The notes: generated by a model not told the origin, from the sequence alone. Positions 41,809 to 50,496 are shown, counted from the stretch's first letter. The stretch: DNA of 64,000 nt from Streptomyces mayonensis (GCF_018982965.1 NZ_JACBYP010000016.1:1-64000); one strand, 5' to 3'. Translations and numbers: made by a program.

Positions 41809-43164
41809 GTGACCGTGAACGCTGATTCTCAAAGCGTCGCCGCTCAGGCGACATGGCGAAACCTGCCCGCGGCGCAGCAGCCCGAGTACCCGGATGCCGA
41901 GGCTCTGCGCGATGTGATCGCCGAGCTCGAAACGTATCCCCCGCTGGTCTTCGCCGGCGAGTGCGACCAGCTGCGTGCCCGGATGGCGGCCGTCGCCAAG
42001 GGAGAGGCGTTCCTGCTCCAGGGCGGCGACTGCGCCGAGTCGTTCGACGGGGTGTCGGCCGAACACATCAGGGCGAAGCTCAAGACGCTGCTGCAGATGG
42101 GTGCCGTCCTCACCTACGCCGCGTCCGTGCCCGTGGTGAAGGTCGGCCGGATCGCCGGCCAGTACTCCAAGCCGCGCTCCAAGCCGACCGAGACCCGCGA
42201 CGGCGTGACCCTGCCGACCTACCGCGGCGACTCGGTCAACGGCTTCGACTTCACCGAGGCGGCCCGCGTCCCGGACCCCGAGCGGCTCAAGCGGATGTAC
42301 CACGCGTCGGCGTCCACGCTGAACCTGGTGCGCGCCTTCACCACCGGCGGCTACGCCGACCTGCGCCAGGTGCACGCCTGGAACCAGGACTTCGTGAAGT
42401 CCTCCCCGTCCGGCCAGCGTTACGAGCAGCTGGCCCGGGAGATCGACAACGCGCTGAACTTCATGCGGGCCTGCGGCACCGACCCGGAGGAGTTCAAGAC
42501 CGTCGAGTTCTTCTCCTCGCACGAGGCGCTGCTGATGGACTACGAGTCGGCGCTCACCCGCGTCGACTCCCGCACCGGGCAGCTGTACGACGTCTCCGGG
42601 CACATGGTGTGGATCGGCGAGCGCACCCGGCAGCTGGACCACGCGCACATCGAGTTCGCCTCGAAGATCCGCAACCCGGTCGGCATCAAGCTCGGCCCGA
42701 ACACCACGGCCGAGGAGGCGCTGCAGTACATCGAGCGCCTGGACCCCGAGCGCGAGCCCGGCCGGCTGACCTTCATCGTCCGGATGGGCGCGGACAAGAT
42801 CCGCGACCGGCTCCCCGAGCTGGTGGAGAAGGTCACCGCGTCCGGCGCGACCGTCGCCTGGATCACCGACCCGATGCACGGCAACACCTACGAGGCGGCC
42901 TCCGGCCACAAGACCCGCCGTTTCGACGACGTGCTCGACGAGGTCAAGGGCTTCTTCGAGGTGCACAAGGCGCTGGGCACCCACCCGGGCGGCATCCACG
43001 TGGAGCTGACCGGTGACGACGTCACCGAGTGCGTGGGCGGCGGCGACGAGATCTTCGTCGACGACCTGCACCAGCGCTACGAGACGGCCTGCGACCCGCG
43101 GCTCAACCGCAGCCAGTCGCTCGACCTGGCGTTCCTGGTGGCGGAGATGTACCGGGACCAGTGA
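41809..43164 (+). CDS. aroH: Class II 3-deoxy-7-phosphoheptulonate (DAHP) synthase
   Basis: The 451-residue plant/actinobacterial-type enzyme condenses PEP and erythrose 4-phosphate, opening the shikimate pathway. Class II signatures are present: LLQGGDCAESF (metal Cys and PEP pocket), KPRSKPTE, SSHEALLMDYE, MVWIGERTRQ, GIKLGPN, DPMHGNT and GGIHVELTGDDVTEC. GTG starts at 41809 and 41815 are both possible; the first fits the leaderless promoter. It is divergent from fused trpE, consistent with joint control of aromatic supply. Confidence 0.95.
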   Translation: MTVNADSQSVAAQATWRNLPAAQQPEYPDAEALRDVIAELETYPPLVFAGECDQLRARMAAVAKGEAFLLQGGDCAESFDGVSAEHIRAKLKTLLQMGAVLTYAASVPVVKVGRIAGQYSKPRSKPTETRDGVTLPTYRGDSVNGFDFTEAARVPDPERLKRMYHASASTLNLVRAFTTGGYADLRQVHAWNQDFVKSSPSGQRYEQLAREIDNALNFMRACGTDPEEFKTVEFFSSHEALLMDYESALTRVDSRTGQLYDVSGHMVWIGERTRQLDHAHIEFASKIRNPVGIKLGPNTTAEEALQYIERLDPEREPGRLTFIVRMGADKIRDRLPELVEKVTASGATVAWITDPMHGNTYEAASGHKTRRFDDVLDEVKGFFEVHKALGTHPGGIHVELTGDDVTECVGGGDEIFVDDLHQRYETACDPRLNRSQSLDLAFLVAEMYRDQ

Positions 43165-43262
43165 CGGTCCGCCCCGGCGGGGCACGGATGCGGGGCGTGA
43201 AATGGGGCGCGGGTCACATGGGATCCGCGCCCCCTCCACTTTTGCCGGACTTGCGCGATGGG

Positions 43263-43281
43263 TAAGGTTAGGTTTGCCTCA
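43263..43281. promoter_or_regulatory. Iron box (DmdR1/IdeR-type) upstream of bfd
   Basis: The 19-mer taaggttaggtttgcctca matches the consensus TTAGGTTAGSCTMACCTAA at about 14 of 19 positions, 86 bases upstream of the bfd start. Confidence 0.7.
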
Positions 43282-43366
43282 CCGATCAGTCGGATCCTCG
43301 GGACCAGCCGGACCCTCCGGTCGTCGGTACGGCACGACCCTGTACCCCGTCCGGGAGGTGAACCGC

Positions 43367-43591
43367 GTGTTCGTCTGCAGCTGCTTCGGTGTCACCGAGG
43401 AACAGGTGAGGAGCCACGCGGACGCCGGTGCGTGCACGCCCCGGCAGATCGCCTCCGCCTGCAAGGCCGGCACCGACTGCGGCGGCTGCGTACGCCGCAT
43501 CCAGGCGCTGCTCGGCCGTGGCGCGTGCCCCCGCCGGCAGCTGGCCGACCAGGGCGCACCGGTCCTCGCGGAGCTTCCCGAGGCGGCTTGA
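43367..43591 (+). CDS. bfd: Bacterioferritin-associated ferredoxin
   Basis: The 74-residue [2Fe-2S] protein reduces bacterioferritin iron so it can be released. Ligands are CxC (Cys4, Cys6) and a later CxxC in TDCGGCVRR. The GTG at 43367 has gggagg at normal spacing; the GTG at 43358 would overlap that ribosome site. An iron box upstream implies expression when iron is low. It converges with bfr, only 18 bases away. Confidence 0.92.
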   Translation: MFVCSCFGVTEEQVRSHADAGACTPRQIASACKAGTDCGGCVRRIQALLGRGACPRRQLADQGAPVLAELPEAA

Positions 43592-43609
43592 GGCCCGGCA
43601 TGCTCGTGT

Positions 43610-44113
43610 CTAGAGCGATCCCGGTCCCGAGGGGTCCGGCTGGACCTGCTCGATGACCGTCGACAGGTAGAGCGATTCGCCCAGTTTCTCGATCAGGTCG
43701 AGCTGGGTCTCCAGGTAGTCGATGTGGTGCTCCTCGTCGGCGAGGATCGCCTCGAAGACGTTGGCCGACGTGATGTCGTGCTTGGCCCGCATCACCTCGA
43801 TGCCCCGGCGCAGCCGGTCGATGGCCTCGATCTCGATCTCCCGGTCGGCCTGGAACATCTCCGTCACGCTCTGGCCCACCCGCACGTGGAAGAGCCGCTG
43901 GTAGTTCGGCAGGCCGTCCAGGAGCAGGATGCGGTCGGTGAGCACCTCGGCGTGGCGCATCTCGTCGAAGGACTCCGCGCGCGTGTACTTCGCGAGCTTG
44001 GTCCAGCCCTTGTGGTCCTGCAGCTTCGCGTGCAGGAAGTACTGGTTGATCGCCGTGAGCTCGGCGGTCAGCTGCTCATTCAGGAACTCGATGACCTCGG
44101 GGTCGCCCTGCAT
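43610..44113 (-). CDS. bfr: Bacterioferritin
   Basis: The 167-residue 24-mer iron-storage protein has the four-helix bundle ferroxidase ligands Glu18, Glu51 and His54, followed by Glu94, Glu127 and His130 equivalents, and Met52, the heme ligand. ATG start with aaggag. The 221-base gap upstream (44114-44334) holds an A+T-rich stretch with repeated cttagtaag/cttact units near 44185-44220, likely the bfr promoter; I see no clear iron box there. Storage and release genes are convergent and oppositely regulated in expectation. Confidence 0.95.
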   Translation of the reverse strand: MQGDPEVIEFLNEQLTAELTAINQYFLHAKLQDHKGWTKLAKYTRAESFDEMRHAEVLTDRILLLDGLPNYQRLFHVRVGQSVTEMFQADREIEIEAIDRLRRGIEVMRAKHDITSANVFEAILADEEHHIDYLETQLDLIEKLGESLYLSTVIEQVQPDPSGPGSL

Positions 44114-44334
44114 CGCTTGAGGCTCCTTCGAACGGGAACAGGCGTGTTGCGCGGCATGATTGCACCGGCACCGAAGATCGTCCAGTAAGTGTTGACTTAG
44201 TAAGTAAGCACAGGCTTAGTGAAAAATATTGCCGTTTGTCCCGTTTGCTTGGGTTCGCTCGGTTCTACTCTGATTTGCTCGAATGTAAGCGGGGTGGGTC
44301 AGGGGCGTCGGTCCGGGTCTGTCAGGATGGAGAC

Positions 44335-44982
44335 ATGGGTCAGCCGGTGGGAAACGAATCGGGGGAAGACGGTTCGGAAGGAGCGTCGAGGTTCGAGCTT
44401 CCACCGGGTCAGCGGCTTCAGCGCGGCTGGCCCGTCACGCACTACGGACCGGTCCCCAAGTTCCGCCCCGAGCGCTGGGAGTTCCGGGTCTTCGGCGCCA
44501 CCACCGACGGCGAGAAACACGGCTGGACCCACGACGAGTTCAGCGCCCTGCCGTACACCACGGTCGTCGCCGACCTGCACTGCGTCACGAAGTTCAGCAT
44601 GCTCGGCGCCGAGTGGGGCGGGGTGCCGGCCGCCACGATCCTCCAGTCGGCACCGCCCGCGCCCGACGTCACCCACGTGATGGTCTGGGCCGAGTACGGC
44701 TTCAGCTCCAACCTGCGGCTGTCCGACTTCACCGCCGCGCGCACCCTGTTCGCCACCCACAAGGACGGCGAACTGCTCACCGCCGAGCACGGCTTCCCGC
44801 TGCGGCTGATCGTCCCGCACCTGTACGCCTGGAAAGGCCCCAAGTGGGTCCGCGGCATCGAGTACATGACGGCCGACCGGCGCGGATTCTGGGAGGAGCG
44901 CGGCTACCACAACATCGGCGACCCGTGGCGCGAGCAGCGCTACTCCTACCAGGAGGAGCCCGGGGACGGCCCCGAGCTGTGA
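44335..44982 (+). CDS. Sulfite oxidase-like molybdopterin oxidoreductase
   Basis: The 215-residue protein has the molybdopterin-binding fold of the SUOX/MsrP superfamily. The conserved cysteine that binds molybdenum is in LHCVTKFSMLG, with later LIVPHLYAWKGPKWVRGIE and the RGYH segment. No signal peptide is present, unlike periplasmic MsrP, so it is probably cytosolic. Its electron donor and substrate are unknown. ATG 44335 follows ggag. Confidence 0.87.
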   Translation: MGQPVGNESGEDGSEGASRFELPPGQRLQRGWPVTHYGPVPKFRPERWEFRVFGATTDGEKHGWTHDEFSALPYTTVVADLHCVTKFSMLGAEWGGVPAATILQSAPPAPDVTHVMVWAEYGFSSNLRLSDFTAARTLFATHKDGELLTAEHGFPLRLIVPHLYAWKGPKWVRGIEYMTADRRGFWEERGYHNIGDPWREQRYSYQEEPGDGPEL

Positions 44983-45004
44983 CCGTCCGAAGCCGCCCGG
45001 CGGG

Positions 45005-45901
45005 TCAGCCGTCGCGCAGCTTCTTCAGCCGCTCCACGTCCGCCGCGTGCCCCTCCTTGCCGCCGGGCGTCTCGATGACCAGCGGCACGCCCTCGGTCGC
45101 CGGGTGCGTCATCAGCGCCCGGAACGGGTCCTCGCCGATGTGACCTGCGCCGATGTTCTCGTGCCTGTCCTTGTGGGCGCCGGCCACGTCCTTGGAGTCG
45201 TTGGCGTGGATCAGCCTCAGCCGGCCCTCGCCGACGGTGTCCACCAGCAGGTCGAGGGTCTGGTGCATGCCCGACGGCCCGGTCAGGTCGTGGCCGGCCG
45301 CGAAGACGTGACAGGTGTCCAGGCACACGCCCAGCTTCGGATGGGCGTCCAGCGCCTCGAAGTACGGGCCGAAGTCCCAGGTCCGCGAGCACAGTGAGGC
45401 GCCCTGCCCGGCGGTCGACTCCAGCAGCAGGTACGGGTCGTCGTCGTGGGTCAGCTCGTCGAGCAGCGGCAGCATGTGCTCCCGCACCTGCTTCAGCGCC
45501 ACCGACCGCTCCCGTCCGCCGGTCGCGCTGCCGGTGTGCACCACCACGCCGAGTGCCCCGATGTCCCGGCCCCGCCGCAGCGAGTGCCGCAGCGACTCGA
45601 CCGACCGCTCCACCGTCGCCGCGGTGTGCGAGCCGAAGTTGATCAGGTACGGCGCGTGCACGTACGCCGGGATCGACCCGGCCGCGCAGGCCTGGCGGAA
45701 GGCCTCGTCCTGCTTCGGATTACCGGCCGGTGTGGCCCAGCCGCGCGGGTTGGCGACGAAGACCTGCACGGTCTCCGCCGCCAGCTCACGGGCGTAGGAC
45801 AGCCCCACGGAGTGCAGGCCCCCGGCCACGGGGACGTGGCCGCCGACAGGGTTGCGGGGGCGCGCGGGCGGGCGCGGGGCAGCGGACTGTTGACTCTTCA
45901 C
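45005..45901 (-). CDS. nfo: Deoxyribonuclease IV (AP endonuclease, Nfo type)
   Basis: The 298-residue TIM-barrel enzyme repairs abasic sites. Metal-binding motifs occur in order: GGHVPVAGGL, VHAPYLINFGS, LGVVVHTGS, LLLESTAGQGASLCS, GVCLDTCHVFAAGHDL, LIHANDSKD and RHENIGAGHIGEDPF, ending with LVIETPGGKEG. The GTG at 45901 gives a 20-residue basic/Pro extension before the barrel; the true start could be inside it. Confidence 0.9.
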   Translation of the reverse strand: MKSQQSAAPRPPARPRNPVGGHVPVAGGLHSVGLSYARELAAETVQVFVANPRGWATPAGNPKQDEAFRQACAAGSIPAYVHAPYLINFGSHTAATVERSVESLRHSLRRGRDIGALGVVVHTGSATGGRERSVALKQVREHMLPLLDELTHDDDPYLLLESTAGQGASLCSRTWDFGPYFEALDAHPKLGVCLDTCHVFAAGHDLTGPSGMHQTLDLLVDTVGEGRLRLIHANDSKDVAGAHKDRHENIGAGHIGEDPFRALMTHPATEGVPLVIETPGGKEGHAADVERLKKLRDG

Positions 45902-46040
45902 CCGTTCAGGGTGTCATGTCGCGGCCCCGCGCCCGGCGCCGCGGCCGCCCACCCGACGGCGATGCGGTCGCTCACCCGATCGTGCTGCGGTGGCTCCCCT
46001 GCCGGTGACGCGGTGGCTCACCCGATGGTGCTGTGGTGGC

Positions 46041-47990
46041 TCACCTGATGGTGATCTTGATGGACGATCCCTTGGGGGCGGTCTCCCCGCCCTCCACGGA
46101 CTGCTCCTTCACGGTGTCGCCGAACAGCCCGAACAGACCCCGGTCCTCGTCCACGTCGAATCCGGCGTCCTGGAGCTTCTGCTTGGCGGCGTCCACGCTG
46201 TCGCCGACGACGTCCGGGACCTCGACCATCTCGGGGCCCTTGGACACCGTGAGCGTCACGGTGTCGCCCTCGGCCGCCTTGCTGCCCGACTCCGGCGTCT
46301 GCCGGGCGACCTGGCCGCTGTCGTGCTCGGAGTTCACCCGCTCCTCGGCGACCTTCACCTTCAGACCGGCCTCCGTCAGCTCGGTCCTCGCCTCGTCCAG
46401 GTCGTCGCCGGTGACGTCCGGGACGTCCACCGGGCGGCCCTTGCTGACGACCAGCGCGACCGCCGAACCGCCGCGCACCGTGGTGTTCGCCGCGGGTTTC
46501 GTGGAGACCACGAAACCGGTGGGGACCTCCTCACTGAAGGCCTTCGTCACCATGCCCGGCTGCAGACCCTCGTCCTCCAGCAGAGCGCGGGCCCGGTCCA
46601 GCCGGTACCCCTCCAGGTCGGGCAGCTTCACCCGGTTCGGGCCGTCGGACACCGTGAACGAGACGGAGTCGTTCTTGCGGATGCGGCTGCCCACGCCGGG
46701 GTCGGTGCTGATGATCCTGCCGCGGTCCACGGTGTCGCTGTGCGCGTGACGCACCTTGCCCACGTCGAGACCGGCCTCGTCCAGCCGGTCCCTGGCCTGT
46801 GCCTCCGTCTTGGACAGCAGTGCGGGGACCTTGGTGAACTGGCCGGAGTTGATGTACCAGATTCCCGTGCCGAGGCCCAGGACCAGCAGGACGGCCGCCA
46901 CGACCACCAGCGGACCGCGCCGCAGCCTCGGCCCGCGGCGCCGGGGCGGCTCGGGCGGGGGAGAGGCGAGCCGGCTGGTGTGCTGGACGCCGTCGGAGCG
47001 TCCGCCGTCGCCGGCGACGGCGTCGTCCTCGTTGACCGGCAGGGGGCGCGGTATGGTCAGCGCCCGCGGGATCACACTCGTGCGGTCCTCGGCGTTGTCG
47101 TGGTCCGCGGCGAGGGCCTGCGGCGGCACCGCGTCCAGCTGCTCCACGCTCAGCTTCCCGCGCGTCTCACGGGCCCGCGCGAGCAGGGCCACGGCGTCGT
47201 GCGGCCGGACCTCGGGGTTGCGGGCCGTGGCGGCGGCGACCAGGTCGTCCAGCTCGTACGCCAGCTCCGGCACGGCGGCCGACGGCGGGGGGACGTCGTC
47301 GTGCAGGTGCTTGTAGAGCACCGCCGCGGGCGAGTCCCCCTCGTGCGGCTTGCCGCCGGTCAGCATCTCGTACAGGACGACACCGCAGGCGTAGACGTCG
47401 ACCCTGGGGTCCGCGGTGCCGTTCTCGATCTGCTCGGGTGCCAGGTAGGAGACGGTGCCCAGGACCGCTCCGGTGGTGCTGGTGACCGTGTCGACGGCCC
47501 GTACGAGGCCGAAGTCGGCGACCTTGACCCGGCCGTCGTCCCCGATCAGCACGTTCTCCGGCTTCATGTCGCGGTGCACGAACCCGGCCCGGTGCGCGGC
47601 GCCGAGCGCGGCGAGGACCGGCTCCAGGATGTCCAGCGCCGCCCGCGGCTGCAGCGCCCCGCGCTCGCGCAGCACGTCGCGCAGGGTGCAGCCCGCGATG
47701 TACTCCATGGCCAGGTAGACGTACGCGCCCTCGGCGCCCTGGTCGAAGACCTGGACGACGTTGGGGTGGTCGAGCCGGGCCACCGACTTGGCCTCGCGGA
47801 TGAACCGGTCGACGAAGGTCGCGTCGGTCGCGAGCGCCGGGTGCATCACCTTCAGCGCGAGCACGCGGTCCAGGCGGGTGTCCACGGCCCGGTAGACCGT
47901 GGCCATCCCGCCGACCGCGATCCGCGCCTCTACGCGGTACCGGCCGTCGAGCACCTGCCCGACCAGAGGGTCCTGAAGGGTCGTGTCCAC
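46041..47990 (-). CDS. PASTA-domain Ser/Thr protein kinase
   Basis: The 649-residue membrane kinase senses cell-wall fragments. The cytosolic kinase domain (about 15-280) has the glycine loop AVGGMATVY, LALKVM, HRDMKPEN, DFGLVR and an APE. A juxtamembrane stretch, one helix (about 385-405; PLVVVAAVLLVLGLGTGIWY) and four extracellular PASTA domains follow (starting KVPALLS, RVKLPDL, VDVPDVT, VEVPDVV). A leaderless GTG at 47990 after TAGACT is favoured over GTGs at 48011/48014 and an ATG at 48122. It is an orphan relative of the division-cluster PknB. The gap to the next gene is filled with repeats. Confidence 0.93.
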   Translation of the reverse strand: MDTTLQDPLVGQVLDGRYRVEARIAVGGMATVYRAVDTRLDRVLALKVMHPALATDATFVDRFIREAKSVARLDHPNVVQVFDQGAEGAYVYLAMEYIAGCTLRDVLRERGALQPRAALDILEPVLAALGAAHRAGFVHRDMKPENVLIGDDGRVKVADFGLVRAVDTVTSTTGAVLGTVSYLAPEQIENGTADPRVDVYACGVVLYEMLTGGKPHEGDSPAAVLYKHLHDDVPPPSAAVPELAYELDDLVAAATARNPEVRPHDAVALLARARETRGKLSVEQLDAVPPQALAADHDNAEDRTSVIPRALTIPRPLPVNEDDAVAGDGGRSDGVQHTSRLASPPPEPPRRRGPRLRRGPLVVVAAVLLVLGLGTGIWYINSGQFTKVPALLSKTEAQARDRLDEAGLDVGKVRHAHSDTVDRGRIISTDPGVGSRIRKNDSVSFTVSDGPNRVKLPDLEGYRLDRARALLEDEGLQPGMVTKAFSEEVPTGFVVSTKPAANTTVRGGSAVALVVSKGRPVDVPDVTGDDLDEARTELTEAGLKVKVAEERVNSEHDSGQVARQTPESGSKAAEGDTVTLTVSKGPEMVEVPDVVGDSVDAAKQKLQDAGFDVDEDRGLFGLFGDTVKEQSVEGGETAPKGSSIKITIR

Positions 47991-47997
47991 GCAGGCG

Positions 47998-48003
47998 AGT
48001 CTA
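47998..48003 (-). promoter_or_regulatory. Candidate -10 box of the PASTA kinase gene
   Basis: Read on the minus strand, TAGACT then seven bases precede the GTG at 47990. The 13-mer TAGACTCGCCTGC is identical to the one before methionine aminopeptidase. Confidence 0.6.
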
Positions 48004-48117
48004 CGAGCCACCACGGACACCCCGCGCCGCCGAACACCATCGCACCGGTACTGCAGCCCATCTGTGACGTACCCCGCACCCCCCAGCCACCACGACCAGC
48101 ACCACGCCGCCCCCATC

Positions 48118-48345
48118 TGCAAGCAGCCTTACCGCGCCGCCCCCAGCTGAGGGCAGCCTTGCCACCGCCGTGCCGCCCCCAGCTGCGGGCAGTCGTGCCT
48201 CCCCCAGTGCCTGAACGGCCTGGGAGGTACCCCCAGGGCGGCACGGGTGGGCGCTGCGGCACCCCGTCAGCGCCGGGCTGCGCGACCCGCCCCCGGCCCA
48301 CAGCAACGCCGGGTGCCACGTCAGCGCCGGGTTACGAACCCGCAC
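48118..48345. repeat. Dispersed intergenic repeat, copy B, with nested palindromic element
   Basis: Blocks agctgcgggcagtcgtgcc (48181-48199), gggcggcacgggtgggcgct (48236-48255) and gcaccccgtcagcgccggg (48259-48277) match copy A. A palindromic element (48198-48235) is inserted between the first two blocks here; copy A lacks it at this point. Smaller cagctg-containing units precede (48118-48180) and gtcagcgccgggtt units follow. No gene is visible in the 394-base gap 47991-48384. Confidence 0.8.
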
Positions 48346-48372
48346 CCACGCCGGGCACCCCGACGCGGCCCG

Positions 48373-48378
48373 TAGAAT
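48373..48378 (+). promoter_or_regulatory. Candidate -10 box, leaderless start of the Rsm22-like gene
   Basis: TAGAAT ends six bases before the GTG at 48385. Confidence 0.55.
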
Positions 48379-48384
48379 CGCCGG

Positions 48385-49383
48385 GTGAACCACCCCGCCC
48401 CCGCCGACGCCCTGCGTGCCGCCCTCGCCGAGCTCGTCGACGGGCTGCCGCCGCGGCAGGCCGCGCAGGCCGTGGAGCGGCTGATCGGTCACTACCGGGG
48501 CGACACCCCGACCGACGCCCCCATCCTGCGCGACCGCGCGGACGTCGTCGCCTACGCCGCCTACCGCATGCCCGCCACCTTCGCCGCGGTGCGCTCCGCG
48601 CTGGACGCCTTCGCGGACGCCGTGCCGGGCTGGGCGCCCGGCAGCCACGTGGACCTCGGCGGCGGGACCGGCGCCGCGACCTGGGCCGTCGGCGACACCT
48701 GGGAGGGGTCCCGGGCGGTGACCGTACTCGACTGGGCCGAGCCCGCGCTCGCTCTCGGCCGGGAGATCGCCGCCGCCCACCCCGCCCTGTGCGACGTGCG
48801 CTGGCAGCGCTCCCGGATCGGCGCGGCGCTCACCCTTGAGGACACGGATCTCGTCACCGTGTCCTACGTCCTCAACGAGCTGACCGCCGCCGACCGGTCC
48901 GCCCTCGTCGACGCCGCCGCCGGCGCCGCGCAGGCCGTGGTGATCGTCGAGGCCGGGACCCCGGACGGGTACGCCCGGGTCATCGAGGCCCGCGACCGGC
49001 TCGTCGCCGCCGGGTTCCGGGTCGCGGCGCCCTGCCCGCACAGCGCCGCCTGCCCGATCGTGCCGGGCACGGACTGGTGCCACTTCGCGGCGCGGGTCAG
49101 CCGCTCGTCCCTGCACCGGCAGGTCAAGGGCGGGTCCCTCGCCTACGAGGACGAGAAGTTCAGCTACGTCGCCGCCACCCGGCTCCCGGCGTCCCCGGCC
49201 CCCTCCCGCGTCGTACGGCGTCCGCAGATCCGCAAGGGCCAGGTGCTGCTCGACCTGTGCGAGCCCGACGAGCAGCTGCTGCGGCGGACGGTCACCAAGC
49301 GCCACGGCGATCTGTACAAGGCCGCACGGGACGCGGTCTGGGGCGACGCATGGCCGGACGCCGTCAATTCGCCGGCGGAGTGA
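48385..49383 (+). CDS. Rsm22-like small-subunit ribosome assembly methyltransferase
   Basis: The 332-residue protein has a Rossmann methyltransferase core with SAM motif DLGGGTGAATWAV, VTVLDW and VSYVLNELTA. A cysteine-rich segment (CPHSAACPIVPGTDWCHF) follows, as in mitochondrial Rsm22, where four Cys bind a cluster or metal needed for assembly of the small ribosomal subunit. The bacterial role is not established. GTG start, probably leaderless. Confidence 0.85.
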   Translation: MNHPAPADALRAALAELVDGLPPRQAAQAVERLIGHYRGDTPTDAPILRDRADVVAYAAYRMPATFAAVRSALDAFADAVPGWAPGSHVDLGGGTGAATWAVGDTWEGSRAVTVLDWAEPALALGREIAAAHPALCDVRWQRSRIGAALTLEDTDLVTVSYVLNELTAADRSALVDAAAGAAQAVVIVEAGTPDGYARVIEARDRLVAAGFRVAAPCPHSAACPIVPGTDWCHFAARVSRSSLHRQVKGGSLAYEDEKFSYVAATRLPASPAPSRVVRRPQIRKGQVLLDLCEPDEQLLRRTVTKRHGDLYKAARDAVWGDAWPDAVNSPAE

Positions 49384-49426
49384 GGACGTTGCCCGGCGGG
49401 TGGCCGCCGGGCTGCGCTCCGTAGGG

Positions 49427-49630
49427 TCATGACTCGTCGTCGGCGGTGCCTTTCGAGTGCCGGGTCTGCCGGCGCTCCCGCAGCGTGCGCAGCAGCTCCC
49501 GCTTCTGCTCCTGCGGGCTCGCGGCGCCGCCGATCGGGCCGGTGCGGTCGCCGCCGCGCAGGGCCTCGCGGCCCAGTTTCCGGCGCGTGCCGCCTACGCC
49601 CAGCATGTTTCCGTTTCCGCCTCGGGGCAT
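49427..49630 (-). CDS. DUF6243-type small basic protein
   Basis: The 67-residue protein starts MPRGGNGNMLGVGGTRRKLGR, with Gly/Arg-rich N-terminus and a charged helix at the end. Such small proteins are frequent in Streptomyces and have no known role. A clear ribosome site (aaggag) precedes the ATG. It is divergent from the TetR gene, and the operators between them would cover both promoters. Confidence 0.78.
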   Translation of the reverse strand: MPRGGNGNMLGVGGTRRKLGREALRGGDRTGPIGGAASPQEQKRELLRTLRERRQTRHSKGTADDES

Positions 49631-49654
49631 GGTGCTCTCCTTCGCCTGCTGAGG

Positions 49655-49677
49655 ATACGAGACGGTTCGTCTCGTAT
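49655..49677. promoter_or_regulatory. TetR-family operator 1
   Basis: A perfect 10-3-10 inverted repeat: left arm ATACGAGACG, spacer GTT, right arm CGTCTCGTAT. It is 25 bases from the DUF6243 start. Confidence 0.8.
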
Positions 49678-49694
49678 GGTTGCTCCACTGTCGG

Positions 49695-49711
49695 CGAGAC
49701 GTACCGTCTTG
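49695..49711. promoter_or_regulatory. TetR-family operator 2
   Basis: CGAGACG-TAC-CGTCTTG repeats the core half-site of operator 1 (one mismatch), with centres 37 bases apart. It is just ahead of the TetR ATG (49733). Confidence 0.7.
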
Positions 49712-49732
49712 TCAACCTGATAACTTCGGACC

Positions 49733-50377
49733 ATGGCCGCTCAGAAACCCACCCGCGCCCCCGCCGCCGAGAAGCCGCACCCCGACGCCGCCCGGCGCAG
49801 CCAGCGCTCCCGGCAGGCGATCTACGACGCCGCGCTCGCACTCGTGGGGGAGGTCGGCTATCCCAAGACCACCATCGAGGGCATCGCCGCCCGCGCCGGT
49901 GTCGGCAAGCAGACGATCTACCGCTGGTGGTCCTCCAAGGCGGACGTCCTGCTGGAGGCGTTCCTCGATCTCGGCGACCGGCTCGTCGAGGCCGCCGGCG
50001 AGGAGGCGTACACCATTCCGGACACCGGCGATGTCGCCGCCGACCTCAAGGCCGTCCTGCGTGCCACCGTCGACGAGCTGCAGGACCCGAAGTTCGAGGC
50101 CCCCTACCGTGCCCTGGCCGCGGAGGGCGTCGTCAACGAGCAGCTCGGCCGCACCTTCGTCGCCCGGCTCCTGGAACCGTCGCTCCAGCTGCACGCCGAC
50201 CGGCTGCGCGCGGCCCAGGAGGCCGGTCAGGTCCGCCGGGACATCGACCCGCGGATCGCGCTGGAGCTGTTCGTCTCACCGCTGGCCCAGCGCTGGCTCC
50301 AGCACACGGGGCCGTACACCCACGCCTACACGGACACCCTCGTCGACTACGCGCTGCACGGACTCGCGCCCCGGTAG
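49733..50377 (+). CDS. TetR-family transcriptional regulator
   Basis: The 214-residue repressor has an N-terminal three-helix DNA-binding domain (SRQAIYDAALALVGEVGYPKTTIEGIAARAGVGKQTIYRWWSSKADVLLEAF) and a C-terminal ligand/dimer domain. Two operators upstream suggest autoregulation and control of the divergent small gene. The ligand is unknown. Confidence 0.92.
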   Translation: MAAQKPTRAPAAEKPHPDAARRSQRSRQAIYDAALALVGEVGYPKTTIEGIAARAGVGKQTIYRWWSSKADVLLEAFLDLGDRLVEAAGEEAYTIPDTGDVAADLKAVLRATVDELQDPKFEAPYRALAAEGVVNEQLGRTFVARLLEPSLQLHADRLRAAQEAGQVRRDIDPRIALELFVSPLAQRWLQHTGPYTHAYTDTLVDYALHGLAPR

Positions 50378-50496
50378 CCGGAAAAGTCTGGCCATACTCG
50401 CCTGACCAGGGAAGTTTGTCCCTTCGCGACCCCGAAGCGTGCAATGGTGCGACGATAGGGCATGCTGGTGCGCACGACGGCGAGGCGAGGAGATTG

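Noticed and set aside
44114..44334. Iron box at the bfr promoter
   Set aside because: The A+T-rich cttagtaag/cttact repeats do not fit the iron-box consensus well.
44216..44404. Open frame of 62 codons on the minus strand upstream of the Mo oxidoreductase gene
   Set aside because: No ribosome site, poor codon pattern, and it covers the divergent promoter region.
48012..48122. Longer PASTA kinase start (ATG at 48122)
   Set aside because: Adds a Trp/Cys/Gly-rich stretch unlike the family, and a -10 box lies inside it, just before the GTG at 47990.
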